A stretch of DNA of 64,000 nucleotides from Gari tellinella (lineage: Eukaryota; Mollusca; Bivalvia; Cardiida; Psammobiidae). How positions within the stretch are numbered: position 1 is the stretch's first letter; each line of letters opens with the position of its first letter. A program made the translations under genes and the position numbers. The DNA lies in contig OV277864.1 of assembly GCA_922989275.2 (NCBI GenBank), forward strand, positions 69,568,158 through 69,632,157, written 5' to 3'. Below the pieces are notes generated by a model. That model saw only the letters and a list, made by a program, of their open reading frames with translations, had not been told where the DNA came from and made no database searches. This document shows, in pieces, positions 32,605 to 42,170 of the stretch.

Positions 32605-32690
32605 TAGCAGTTTAAACCAAGATGAAAATAAAGCAGAAAGCTCCTTAAGGAGCTTTCTGCTTTACTTTCATCTTGTTTTAAGCAGTATCC
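32605..32690. repeat. P5 palindrome
   Basis: GATGAAAATAAAGCAGAAAGC with tip TCCTTAAGGA and complement GCTTTCTGCTTTACTTTCATC. The outer arm resembles P1 (AAAGCAGAA) and the tip resembles P2 (GCTCC..GGAGC). Confidence 0.8.
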
Positions 32691-32947
32691 TGTCTTAAAC
32701 ACATTTGATTATACCCAATTTGTGCTTTTGTCTATATATAGATACGATTAACACAAGTTTTACAGTATCTATATTTTAGCCTTTAGGTCGTAGACTTCTC
32801 TAATCTCAAGTATGAAAGCTGGATTTGTTAGTGCCGTGTACAGAGCAAACACATTTATCTCCCTTTGCCACAATCTATTAGACAAAACTGACAGGTGTTC
32901 AAACAATGACAAAAGGCTATTTAACTCTCTCGTTGCTGGAAACCAGA

Positions 32948-33019
32948 ATTTTTCCAACAGTGTAGATCCTGATCAGAGGGATCCTTACAGAGCCTCTGAT
33001 CAGGGTCTGCACTGTTTGT
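32948..33019. repeat. P2 palindromic core, slightly decayed
   Basis: AACAGTGTAGATCCTGATCAG...CTGATCAGGGTCTGCACTGTT with a damaged tip (GGGATCCTTACAGAGCC). The open frame crossing it (32812-33036) is not supported as a gene. Confidence 0.7.
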
Positions 33020-33202
33020 CTTTCTTCTTCTTTTAAATCTGAAATATTTTCTTAAAACAGCTCTAAAAATCAACATAAACTTATAATTTTTTATAATGAA
33101 TTAAAGGAATACCAGTAGTCCATGATAAATTCAGCATAAAAAGGGTTAAGTATTTGGTAAATAGTTATATATTATTGATTAAAAACAGGAAACAATATCC
33201 AC

Positions 33203-33455
33203 TTAACTCATTGAGCCCTAGTGACGTATATATGCGTCCTTTACCAAAAGTGTACCTGTGAATAGTACACTTGTCTAAAATTGGAACCAGTGAAGTCCCT
33301 GATTAGAGGGCTCCTACAGGAGCCCTCTAATCAGGGACTTCACTGTTTGTCATTTTGAAATATATTATAAAAAACAACCCTAAATAGTCTAAAATGGATC
33401 GGCCTTTATTGTGAACTGGAATTGTCCATTGGAAGTTTCAGGGGATAATGAGTTA
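33203..33455. mobile_element. Family B MITE, P2 with GAGGGCTCCTACAGG tip
   Basis: TTAACTCATTGAGCCCTAGTG to TTTCAGGGGATAATGAGTTAA. The core is TGATTAGAGGGCTCC/GGAGCCCTCTAATCA. Here GATCAG has become GATTAG and the partner arm CTAATC, a compensated change. Confidence 0.85.
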
Positions 33456-33847
33456 ATCCGCAGAGGCTGAAATTACCTACAGTTAAATGGCTCCTCTGAC
33501 AAATCAAATGAAAACTAATGTTAACTCATTAAATTGTATTCACAGTCAAACTTATGGTCTGAGCAGTCACTCAAAACGAAATGAAAAATCCTTTAAAGCC
33601 GGCTAAAAAGAAAGCAAATGGCTTTGCTTTCAGCCTAGCTTCTTTAAGCACCTACCTGTCTGTGTGCAGGATATGGTAGAAGCATGAAAAGCAAAGGCTT
33701 CAATAGGTGTTTCTATGGGGGAATGGGTTAACTTTTTAAAGTAACTCTTTTTGGTTATTAGACTCACTTGTGGATCGCTTTAGTTATCAAAACATGAACT
33801 AGTCTACTAAGAATTCTGGGTAGTTTAATAAATACTGGTCTAAATTA

Positions 33848-33917
33848 GCAAACAGTGTAGACCGAGATCAGAAGGCTCCTATAGGAGCCCTCTGATCTTG
33901 GTCTACACAGTGTTTGC
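33848..33917. repeat. P2 palindromic core
   Basis: GCAAACAGTGTAGACCGAGAT ... ATCTTGGTCTACACAGTGTTTGC with tip GGCTCCTATAGGAGCC. The right arm has a duplicated CAGTG. Confidence 0.75.
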
Positions 33918-34037
33918 AAATTAATATTATGAGTAAATTATAAACAGGTCTGTGGTGTTGAAAGAGTTAAGACAACTTTTTTTGGAATTAACTTTTTGAG
34001 GACCCAAACTGTATGGTACTCATAATGAACTGAAAGA

Positions 34038-34468
34038 GCTCTCTCGACCCGCCGAGACGTGTACGTCGTGGGAGAGGCACAAGGATCCAGTCCATGGCTA
34101 AGTGTGGCAGACTTAGCCAATGGCTGGATCCCTGACCAACATCGGCGGGTGTGGCCCTAAAGAGCGCCGTTTTTGGAAAGATGAAAACTTGGAGAGGTCT
34201 TTGTCATTTGTTCAGCCAGCACTACTGGGACCCGGATAATAAGACGGAATTCTCAGCGCCGGATCACAGCCCATCAACAACAGAAATCAACCTTTAGAAT
34301 CCATCGAGAGATGTCAGAAACAGCCATTTTGACGTCCCCAGTTTACCCCCCACCGGCTGAGGGGGGCATGGAGGCCAAAATACGCCAAAAGCAGACCAAG
34401 CCAAACGGATGGGATGAAGCTACTATAGTGCGTGGGATACACATTAATACTTATCAGCCAACAACAAC
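34038..34468 (+). mobile_element. 431-bp retroposon with exact 13-bp TSD and CAA tail
   Basis: ATGAACTGAAAGA at 34025-34037 is repeated exactly at 34469-34481. The insert ends in a short (CAA) tail, as expected for target-primed reverse transcription. Its first ~130 nt can fold: ACCCGCCGA pairs with TCGGCGGGT, GGATCCAG with CTGGATCC, and GGCTAAG with CTTAGCC. The body is GC-richer than its surroundings, with no A/B boxes and no reading frame. It could be a SINE or a short non-LTR derivative. I do not recognise the parent. Confidence 0.85.
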
Positions 34469-34538
34469 ATGAACTGAAAGAATCAGTTCAAACTTGTGAT
34501 TTGTTTTCACAGAAAACAGATGCCCCCACCCTCCTCTT

Positions 34539-34779
34539 CAGGGCTGCCATAATTTGACATGAAAAATCCTAAGATTTCCAAATTTGCATTTACAAATCAT
34601 ACCTTTATCCCCATCGCCTGTTTCTGTTTTTGTTGACACGTGACTACTTAAAGCACGCTGGAAGTAAAGCAGAATGCGCCATAAGGCGCATTCTGCTTCA
34701 CTTTCAGCCTACTGTAAGCTACCATGTTCAAGAAAAAAATCCGAAGATTTAGGAAAAATCCGGAGAAATGGCAGCCCTG
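34539..34779. mobile_element. H6 element copy 4, exact 6-bp TSD
   Basis: CAGGGCTGCCATAATTTGAC to GAGAAATGGCAGCCCTG. CCTCTT at 34533-34538 is repeated at 34780-34785. Same layout and orientation as 977-1231, with a GCGCCATAAGGCGC tip. Confidence 0.9.
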
Positions 34780-35318
34780 CCTCTTACACTCTCAGCACAC
34801 AACACATACACACACAGATACTGTGAAATAACAAGGAATGCACATTTGAATATATTTTTAATTCCCAAGTTATGGTCATAACAGCAAAAAGTTTTCTGTA
34901 GCTACTTTGCTGACAAGAAAATATGACAAAGGGAAATAACTCCAAAACTATTGGTGCAAGAGAATAATGTATGGCTTTTGTGCATGAGGCTTCCTCTTAT
35001 CAAGCCCTTTCCGTCTATGAAGTTTCATTTTACTGGCATCAGCTTAACCAGAGTTAGTTTGGACAAGATAATAAAATTCCAAAAATGATGATGCCAGAGT
35101 ATGGTTCTTGTAAATAGCACTTCCTCTAACCAAGCTCTTTTCATATATGAAACTTCATTTTACTAGCATCAGTAGCTATAGATGTGTGGATATCTGGAAT
35201 AGCTTACCGCCAACAGCTGTGAAGGCACAAACTGTAAGATCGTTTGAAAGTAGGTTTGACAAATTTTGGAGGGATCAAGACATTAAATATGACTATCATA
35301 TAGGATAACAGTGAACTA

Positions 35319-35670
35319 CAGCACTCCCTCTCTACAATTTTAGACACCCAACGGGAGACAAAAATTATGCGGGTTGTTAGGGACTCGTTAAAAGGAGGGA
35401 AAATTGGATACAGCTTGAATCCAGATCACACGCCGCGTAACGTGGTGTCTGACTTGGAGTCAAGCTGTTTGTCACTTGTCATTAAGTTTTTTTCTGTCAA
35501 ATGTCCATTATGTATCTTTGAGAAAAACAGCAGACGACAATTTTAAGCTAACAACATTGCAGTCGTGAATAGGTTGGACATAATTGTCCTGTTAATTAAG
35601 GGAACTGCGGCAAGGGTTGTTGTAAGAAGGGAGTCGTTGTTGGGAGGGCCGCTGTAGGGAGGGAGCACTG
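35319..35670. mobile_element. M1 mariner-like MITE with P3 core
   Basis: CAGCACTCCCTCTCTACA to TAGGGAGGGAGCACTG with TA on both sides. The P3 core at 35409-35472 (CACGCCGCGTAACGTGGTGTC) keeps most pairing. Confidence 0.85.
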
Positions 35671-35803
35671 TATTTGCTTCAGTGGAGGAATTAAAAGGTG
35701 TATTATTGGAGTGATGGGTTAAAATTGGGGACTTCTGGAATATGTAAGTTTGTTACTCTCATAATCTCAAACGGCAAAATTGTTTCTTTTACTTACCATA
35801 CCT

Positions 35804-36247
35804 TTAACACATTGGCCCTTGAAACTTCAAATGGACAGTTCCGGTTTACAGGGGCCCGTTTTACTAAACTACTTACGCAAAAATTTTGCGTAAGTCAAAA
35901 TTTTCAATTTTAATTTATATTTTTTATAATCACTTGCTACAAACAGCAAATAGCCAGATCAGAGGACGCGCTAAAAGCGCGTCCTCTGATCTGGCTATTT
36001 GCTGTTTGCAAACGTTTATGATCGAAAAATAAGAGTTAAACGATTTTGACTTACGCAAAAATTTGGCGTAAGTTGTTTAGTAAAACGGGCCCCAGGTACC
36101 TAAGTTTAATCCATCTTTCACTACTAAGGATTGCTTTTACAGTATATTGTAATATGACAAATAGTGCAGACCCTGATCAGAGGGTTCTCTGATATCTATA
36201 GGTAAACTGTTTCTAATGAACACATTCATTAGGATTCAATAGGTTAA
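35804..36247. mobile_element. Family B MITE hosting a GGGGCCCG element
   Basis: TTAACACATTGGCCCTTGAAA on the left and ATTAGGATTCAATAGGTTAA on the right, split by a 243-bp insertion. The right core arm is largely deleted (TCAGAGGGTTCTCTGA). Confidence 0.75.
35851..36093. mobile_element. GGGGCCCG element copy 2 with P4 core
   Basis: GGGGCCCGTTTTACTAAAC to GTTTAGTAAAACGGGCCCC. The P4 core (about 35940-36010) is AGCAAATAGCCAGATCAGAGG and its exact complement, with tip GCGCTAAAAGCGC. The 3784-4031 copy has tip GCGCTTTTAGCGC. Confidence 0.9.
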
Positions 36248-36570
36248 ATGTCCAACATTACCAGCAATTCTATATACATGTACTTCAATGTTCCTGATGT
36301 TACCTTTAAACTGCTATGGGAAACTTTGTGACACTGCAGATCTAAATGAGATCTGGGTAAGTTAGTGACTCATCAGGATCAAACCAGTATTATATCTATC
36401 AAAGCAAATGGCAGATACAATCACTTTGAGAGAGTATGACACTTCCCCACTATTGTTCTAATTGTGGGGAATTGTCACCCATCTTTAAAAGTAGAAACAG
36501 GCTATGCAGTAATGGATTAATCCATTACCCCATAGCCTATTTCTAGTTTTGAATACAGGTGAGCACTTAA

Positions 36571-37098
36571 AGAGGCTCGCAACCGGATTTAGCATTAAAA
36601 ATAGTAATTTGTAAATATATGTCAAATGTTTATATAAATGGGTAAGATTTAGTTTAGGATAATAAATTCTGTTAAAAAATGCATTTCAAAAAAAAAAAAA
36701 GAAGCTCTGGTGGGATTCGAACCCGTGACCCTCCATGCGGAGACAAACTTGAAAAATGAGGGAACGCCTTTACTACCTTGGCTACCAGCGCTCTCTATAT
36801 ATATGGTAGCGAATTAACGTACTTCACTGGTAGCGATTGATTGTACTTTATTCGGCTCGGGTTTATGTCTGAGCCCGTGTAGAGAAGCAACAACAACAAC
36901 TATACCGTCAGCTGACGCTATAGAAAAACGATGGAAAATATCTAAAAAAAACTAAGATTCGGTGACGATTCTTGAGACTTTTTTTGGACTGATATATTTT
37001 TTTAATGTCAGATTTTTTAGCCAAATAATGCCACAAATTTGCAATTATTTGAGTATTTTATTTTATTTTGACAAGTACACCATCCGGTTGCAAGTCCC
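36571..37098 (-). mobile_element. T element copy 2, inverted
   Basis: AGAGGCTCGCAACCGG to CCGGTTGCAAGTCCCT, flanked by TTAA (36567-36570, 37099-37102). It occupies exactly the P1 position of the host family A copy. Confidence 0.9.
36704..36791 (-). tRNA. tRNA-like Pol III unit inside T element copy 2
   Basis: On the minus strand, GCGCTGG (36785-36791) can pair with CCAGAGC (36704-36710) in six of seven positions as an acceptor stem. TAGCCAAGGTAG follows as an A box and GGTTCGAATCC (36713-36723) as B box. A run of T directly downstream fits termination. The anticodon region (CCCTC...GAGGG around a ~22-nt loop) is non-standard and may hold an intron. It is the best folding of the three copies. 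Confidence 0.55.
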
Positions 37099-37493
37099 TT
37101 TAAGCTACTATCTGTAAGAATATAGAAAACATTTTTATGAACAGAACAGATATTTTTATTTGACTTAAGCATACAAGCTCATCATTTATGGTGCATATTC
37201 ATGACTGTATACATTGGAAATATTTTCTCTAGTTGTGGAATAAATTAAAGGCCTAAAATGACATATTCATGGATTAATGGGTTAATACAAGATTGACTAT
37301 AAATTGTTTGTACCATGCACGAAAAACTGCTACTGTTAAGAGATAATTTGTCCAAATAAGGAGTTTATAACTATTTCAACACTAAGTAACCCTTGTGGGG
37401 TATTGGGTTCCCTTGTGGATCATTTCAGTTACCAAATCATGAACCAGTCAACTTGGAATTCTGTGTAGTTTAATAAATACTGGTTTAAATTAG

Positions 37494-37556
37494 CAAACGA
37501 CGTAGACCTATAATCAGAGGGCCCTCTGATCAGGGTCTACACTGTTTGCAAATGTA
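37494..37556. repeat. P2 core, tip deleted
   Basis: GCAAACGACGTAGACCTATAA...GATCAGGGTCTACACTGTTTGC with only GAGGGCCCTC between. The CC..GG tip is gone but the palindrome remains closed. Confidence 0.7.
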
Positions 37557-37567
37557 ATAAGTAAACT

Positions 37568-37819
37568 TTAACCCAATACCTAATAGCCATAAAGCCTGTT
37601 TCTAGTTTTGAAGATAGGTGATCACTTAAAGGTTGAAAGTAAAGCAGAATGTGCCTGCATTATGCTTTTACTTTTACCCTGCTTTAAGCTAACACCTGCT
37701 GGGATAATATAAAAATATTTTTATGGTGCATGTTCATGACTTATGAAGTGGAACTATTTTGTTCAGTGGAGGAATAAATTAGATGTGTAAAAAAACGTAT
37801 TTATTGGGTAATGGGTTAA
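37568..37819. mobile_element. Family A MITE
   Basis: TTAACCCAATACCTAATAGCC to TATTGGGTAATGGGTTAA. The P1 core is decayed (GTGCCTGCATTATGC). Confidence 0.75.
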
Positions 37820-37845
37820 ATTTCTATTCTATTTATTACTTCTTA

Positions 37846-38096
37846 CGCCATCAATTCTGATGATTATGAGAAGGGGTACTTTTTAGGGGCACCATTTGGG
37901 ACTGTACCTGGGCCCTGGTCGGTCACTTCATCCTGACACAGACGAACCAGTTGTAATGCTAACCCGAAATCCTGAGCGCCAAGGAGGGAAGCCATTTCTT
38001 CCAATTTTCAAGTCTTTGGGTTGACCCGGCCGGGGATTGAACCCACAACCTCTCGCACTGCAAGCGGACGCTCTACCACTGACCTATACACGCGGG
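37846..38096 (-). repeat. tRNA-derived SINE
   Basis: On the minus strand it starts near CGCGTGTATAGGTCAGTGG, with an A box TAGGTCAGTGG and a B box GGTTCAATCC (38035-38044). A non-tRNA body follows (AATGGCTTCCCTCC, GGTTCGTCTGTGTCAGGATG) and it ends near CATCAGAATTGATGGCGTAAG. The head is closest to an Ala/Cys-like tRNA by eye. No clear TSD. Confidence 0.7.
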
Positions 38097-38099
38097 AAA

Positions 38100-39817
38100 T
38101 AAACAGGTTGAAAGAGTCATGTTGATCTCCTACCTTGGACTAGCACATCAAATGACTAAGACTGTTACGGTAGCACCAGCATAACTTCATAGCAAATGGC
38201 AGGCATCTAATTCTTGGTCTGTGACTTTTCTTGGTTAATCATTTCAACACTGTGGCTGTTCTTAGTCAATGATCTAGATCACATGTATCTTAATGTGGGG
38301 CCAGCTCAGGGTCAGAACTGTTTGTCACTTGGTTCCTATTTCTGCAAATATAGTGATAAGCAGGAACCAATTTCTGGATTTTAGCAAATTAGCAGACACT
38401 ATTTTCAACAGAAATCAGAGTCAATCAATGTTAAGAGCTAAAGGTATGTAACTGTGGGCAGGTTTTCAATATTCAGTGTGCAAATTGTCTCCCTTGTCCA
38501 TTAAAAAAGAAGTCCCTCAATACAAAAATATAGTCCACATTAAACTATTTAACTAGTTTAAATTTTTCGTTTTATTGTCAAAATATATCATATTGATTGT
38601 TTTATATGAATTTATGTCAAACTGAGGTGTAATGGTGGATGTCTACACTGTGAGCATATTCGCGTAGGAATACACTAAATCACACAACATTAACAAAATG
38701 GATGTCTAGAAGCAACATTGGAAATACTTCGAGATACACTCACAATTTGTGCTTTTACAGAAGCTGCAACTTACTGAAACGCAGAACAGGATATTATTAT
38801 TTTGCACTGGTAATGTCTATGTTTTATTTGTATTCATATCTTGTGAGAATTATGGAGCGTTTTATGCAAATAGATATGTCAACAATGTCAGTGGCGAATT
38901 TCAATGACATCGCCCCCATCCCGTACGACGGCACGCCGAGCTCCTGAACGTCATATTGTCAAACTGTCATCACATAAAACTTACCAAAAAAGGTTAAGCC
39001 GATGATGATCTCAAATGCCACGGTGCTTTCAATCATTTACTTAGACTTTTAGCCTTTAAATGATGTTATTGTTTATAGCTCCAGAAAGGGGAGTATTTCA
39101 ATTATTAAAATCTTTGTCTCCAGCGTCTCAACCAGTCCTCTCGATGAAGCAACAATGTTTAATGTTTATCAGAGCACCTTGAAAAGAGCAAGTAAACTGA
39201 ACGTTTTCAATGTTTCTCTGTTATTTGTGTCTGCTCTGTGCTCACTTCATGAGGTATCAGAATTGTTTCGAAAAGTTAGTTCTAAAATCAGAATGGTCAT
39301 AATTGGTGATGTTCGTTTCGTCCACATGGCTTCCAATTCATTTATCTTAGTCTAATTGACAGACCAAATCATCCAGAAGCAAATAATTGGAGGTAAAGAG
39401 CAGCAAGCGTCTCCGCACTGTGCCTCACAAAAAGGTGTTAGAAATTAGCCGAGAGGTAATGATTTTCGAAGAAAACGAAACTGGAAGCCGTAAGCGAAAT
39501 CAGCTTAGATTGTTTTTTGTAAATTGTATGCATCTATGTAACGTTAATATTTTTATAATATTTTATTTTAAAAAAATTGCGTGATTGATACACACTGAAT
39601 TGATTTTCAAAGTGCATTTGCCCATGTTTAATGTGTAAAGTATGCCGATACGCAGCTTATCTGGGTCACTGCAAGAGTATATGAATTGCGATACATGTAA
39701 CTTCAGAACAAGATCCTTCTTTCAGACTGTGGTAGTTTACGTTTCAGTCTATTTGCTGTTTTCCGAAAGCCCCACTGTTTTCAAAGGTTTTAGGAATTCG
39801 TCGCTAATGTCCAATGA
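38100..39817. other. MITE-poor island around the candidate exon
   Basis: Apart from a short H5-like scrap near 39079-39115 (AGCTCCAGAAAGGGGAGTAT), no family A, B or T hallmark is visible. Further frames at 39155-39355, 39387-39584 and 39642-39830 have no recognisable domains. If a gene passes through this window, this is the likeliest place. Confidence 0.35.
38702..38947 (+). CDS. Possible small membrane protein or first exon, uncertain
   Basis: An 81-codon frame in a MITE-poor island. Residues 1-30 are polar and basic (including RSCNLLKRRTG), residues 31-47 (YYYFALVMSMFYLYSYL) look like one membrane span, and the rest is polar with a C-terminal DIAPIPYDGTPSS. This shape resembles the start of a type II membrane protein such as a Golgi enzyme. 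No motif confirms that, and no strong splice donor precedes the stop. The 3' third is GC-richer than its surroundings. It may be chance. Confidence 0.2.
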   Translation: MSRSNIGNTSRYTHNLCFYRSCNLLKRRTGYYYFALVMSMFYLYSYLVRIMERFMQIDMSTMSVANFNDIAPIPYDGTPSS

Positions 39818-39825
39818 GTTAAATA

Positions 39826-40519
39826 GGTGACGGGTCAAAACGGCCCACATCTAAAACGGCCCAGTCCATAACGGCCCACTTTATGACAGGTCCAAAACGG
39901 CCCACTTTAGATAATGTTCGGGCGTTCTACTCAGCATGTATAAACGATATCTTAGGGGAAAACTCAGTTTTATTATGATATTTCATACCTATTTGAATCA
40001 ATAAATATAAAAGTAAAAGGGCAAAGCCAATATAGATTAATTATTCCCCACGATTATGATGATGCTACTAGTACTACTTATTACTACTTCTACTAATGGT
40101 GATGGTGACTATATCCTTGAGACAGCAGTCGAATTCCAATGTAGTAGTAATGATATATAGCCGGTAGTAGAAGTACTAGTAGATCTTAGTATAAGTAGAT
40201 ATATGACAATTGATTATGGCGTTAATGGTCTCTACTACTACTAGCAGTAGCAGTCATATGCAGCATTGGTAAATTAGCTAACTGGAGCAATGCATGTTCA
40301 GACTTAATTTGGTATTCCAGTCAAGAAGAATAATATCAAGCAGAATTAGAATGAGATTAAAAACATGCAGTACATAATAAATTATGAGCTATCATAAAAA
40401 TCCTCTATTTAAGTTAACACACCTGCAAATAATATGGGCCGTTTTGGACCGGGCCGTTATGGTTCTAGGCCGTTTTGGATGTGGGCCGTTTTGGAAGTGG
40501 GCCGTTTTGACCCGCATTC
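39826..40519. mobile_element. 694-bp TIR element with exact 8-bp TSD and GGCCCA clusters
   Basis: GTTAAATA at 39818-39825 is repeated at 40520-40527. The ends share CGGGTCAAAACGGCCCA. At each end AAAACGGCCCA-type motifs recur about four times, pointing inward as mirror images. Eight-bp TSD and subterminal repeats fit hAT-like elements. The interior has TACTACTA-rich sequence and no transposase. The frame at 40434-40724 crosses its edge and is spurious. Confidence 0.85.
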
Positions 40520-40626
40520 GTTAAATACAGTCAACATTTTTGGAAAGCAGTCATACCACCTTCATTTGGAGAAGAATATTTTTGTCCGACAGGACTGCAA
40601 ACGCTCTTTTCTGTCTTTCATATTTT

Positions 40627-41097
40627 TATGCCCCCGGCATCGACAGATGCGGGAGCATATAGTAATCGTCCTGTCCGTCCGTCCGTCCGTCCGTGCATCC
40701 GTCCGTCCTTCTGTCCGTCCGTAACAGGTTAAGTAGATTTTACCGTTTCGTCTAGCATCAACACCGCTTACTCAAATGCTTTGATACTTATACAGTTGTT
40801 GCCTTGGACCATTCCCTATCCACCAATATCACCCAACCTTGATTTTGACCTTGACCTTGACCTAATTTGGACTTAGAATATTTTGAATGGGCTATTTCTT
40901 GGTTAACTAGATTTTACCGTTTTCGTCTAGCATCAACACTACTTACTACAATGCTTCTATACTTATACAGTTATTGCCTTGGACCATTACCAACCCACCA
41001 GTAATACCCAAGCTCAATTTGACCTTGACCTAATTTGGACTTAGAAAAGATTCAGAATATATTGTCAAGGATGCCACCGGGGGCATAAGCGTTTATT
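40627..41097. mobile_element. GGGGGCATA element with GTCC repeats
   Basis: TATGCCCCCGGCATCGAC at the left, GGATGCCACCGGGGGCATA at the right. The body contains a GTCC microsatellite (about 40668-40722) and two diverged copies of TAGATTTTACCGTTTTCGTCTAGCATCAAC. From memory this type is widespread in bivalves (not verified). A right-end fragment is at 52320-52400. Confidence 0.75.
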
Positions 41098-41215
41098 GAA
41101 CGCAGTCTTGTTTTGAATGGTTGCAGAACACTTGTTTAAGTGTATATATTGAATCGCAACTTAGTTACTTTCTTTTAGAAATAGAATGCTGAAATTTCAA
41201 ATCATTTAAGTTTTT

Positions 41216-41459
41216 ACCCTTACCTCCCTGAAGCTTCAAATGGACAATGCCAGTTTCCAATTATAGTCGTCTATTTTTGACTATTTAGCGTTGTTTATTG
41301 TCATTAGTCGATGTATTTCAATATACATGTAGCAAACATTGCAGACCCTGATCGGATCCCTCTGATCTTGGTCTTCACTGTTTGCCTAGGGCAAGTATAC
41401 TCTTCACAAGTGCACTGTTTGCAAGCCTGAGGATGCATAAATGCATGACTAGGGTTCAG
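41216..41459. mobile_element. Family B relic
   Basis: ACCCTTACCTCCCTGAAGC to GACTAGGGTTCAG, with a shortened P2 core (GCAGACCCTGATCGGATCCC). Confidence 0.65.
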
Positions 41460-41528
41460 ACTCGTCCATTTTCTGATAATTTGGTACGATGCCTCTCAGT
41501 GGTTTTGTCCACACAAAAATTAAAAGTA

Positions 41529-41713
41529 CAGTAAAACCTCTCTAGTACGACCACTAAAATGAAGATTGATTGGTTGTGGAAAAGACATTTGAGAGCTTAA
41601 AGCTTAAGGAGCTTTCTGTTTTACTGTCACCTTGCTTTAAGCTCTCACGGTCACCTGTCGTAAACACCTGATAATTAACAGAATTTTGTGGTCGTAATAG
41701 AGAGGTTTTACTG
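41529..41713. mobile_element. Mariner-like MITE with partial P5 core
   Basis: CAGTAAAACCTCTCTAGTACG to ATAGAGAGGTTTTACTG with TA on both sides. The P5 left arm is truncated (GAGAGCTTAAAGCTTAAGG), the right arm is complete. Confidence 0.85.
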
Positions 41714-41937
41714 TATGTCAAACAGAGTGCAAGGACTTCAGGAGCTCTCTGACCTGTTTGCAAATGATGCATGTACTCAGCACTGTTAAAAATAATGATT
41801 TAATTTAAAAACTATAATATTTTAATCTCATTTAAACAATGAACAATCTTAGAATGAGCGACATTTATGATTTGTGCAGGTTTTGACTTATTGGCAATGG
41901 GAAGATAACTATGATTAGCTTGAATAAAAACTTAAAA

Positions 41938-42115
41938 AGAGAACAATTAGTTCAAATTTTGTGCTATTATATAATACTAATTGATAAAAAATTTAATACA
42001 ACAAAGTGTGTGTTTAAAAACCTCGGTAAAGAGTTAGACCAATTATTTGTGCTATTACCCGGTATACTAATTGATAGAATACATGTACAACCAAGTTTCT
42101 GTTTAAAAACCACTG
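41938..42115. repeat. Diverged tandem duplication, ~85-bp unit
   Basis: CAATTAGTTCAAATTTTGTGC...TGTGTGTTTAAAAACC and CAATTATTTGTGC...AGTTTCTGTTTAAAAACC share TGTGCTATTA and ATACTAATTGATA in the same order. The open frame over it (41911-42159) is low-complexity and unsupported. Confidence 0.5.
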
Positions 42116-42170
42116 AAGAGCTTATAAATACGATTTGTTATGTTCCCAGACGTTTGTAACTAAATATTAC

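Larger units (their letters stand above)
36517..37285. mobile_element. Family A MITE hosting T element copy 2
   Basis: TTAATCCATTACCCCATAGC to GGATTAATGGGTTAA. Where other copies have the P1 core, this one has TTAA, the T element, then TTAAGCTACTATC. Confidence 0.85.

Noticed and set aside
38702..39830. Four frames at 38702, 39155, 39387 and 39642 as exons of one gene
   Set aside because: They are in different frames and I could not find convincing donor and acceptor sites joining them. The last one runs into the 8-bp-TSD element.
41911..42159. 82-codon frame as a gene
   Set aside because: AT-rich, low-complexity translation over a diverged tandem duplication, with no motif and no neighbouring exon.
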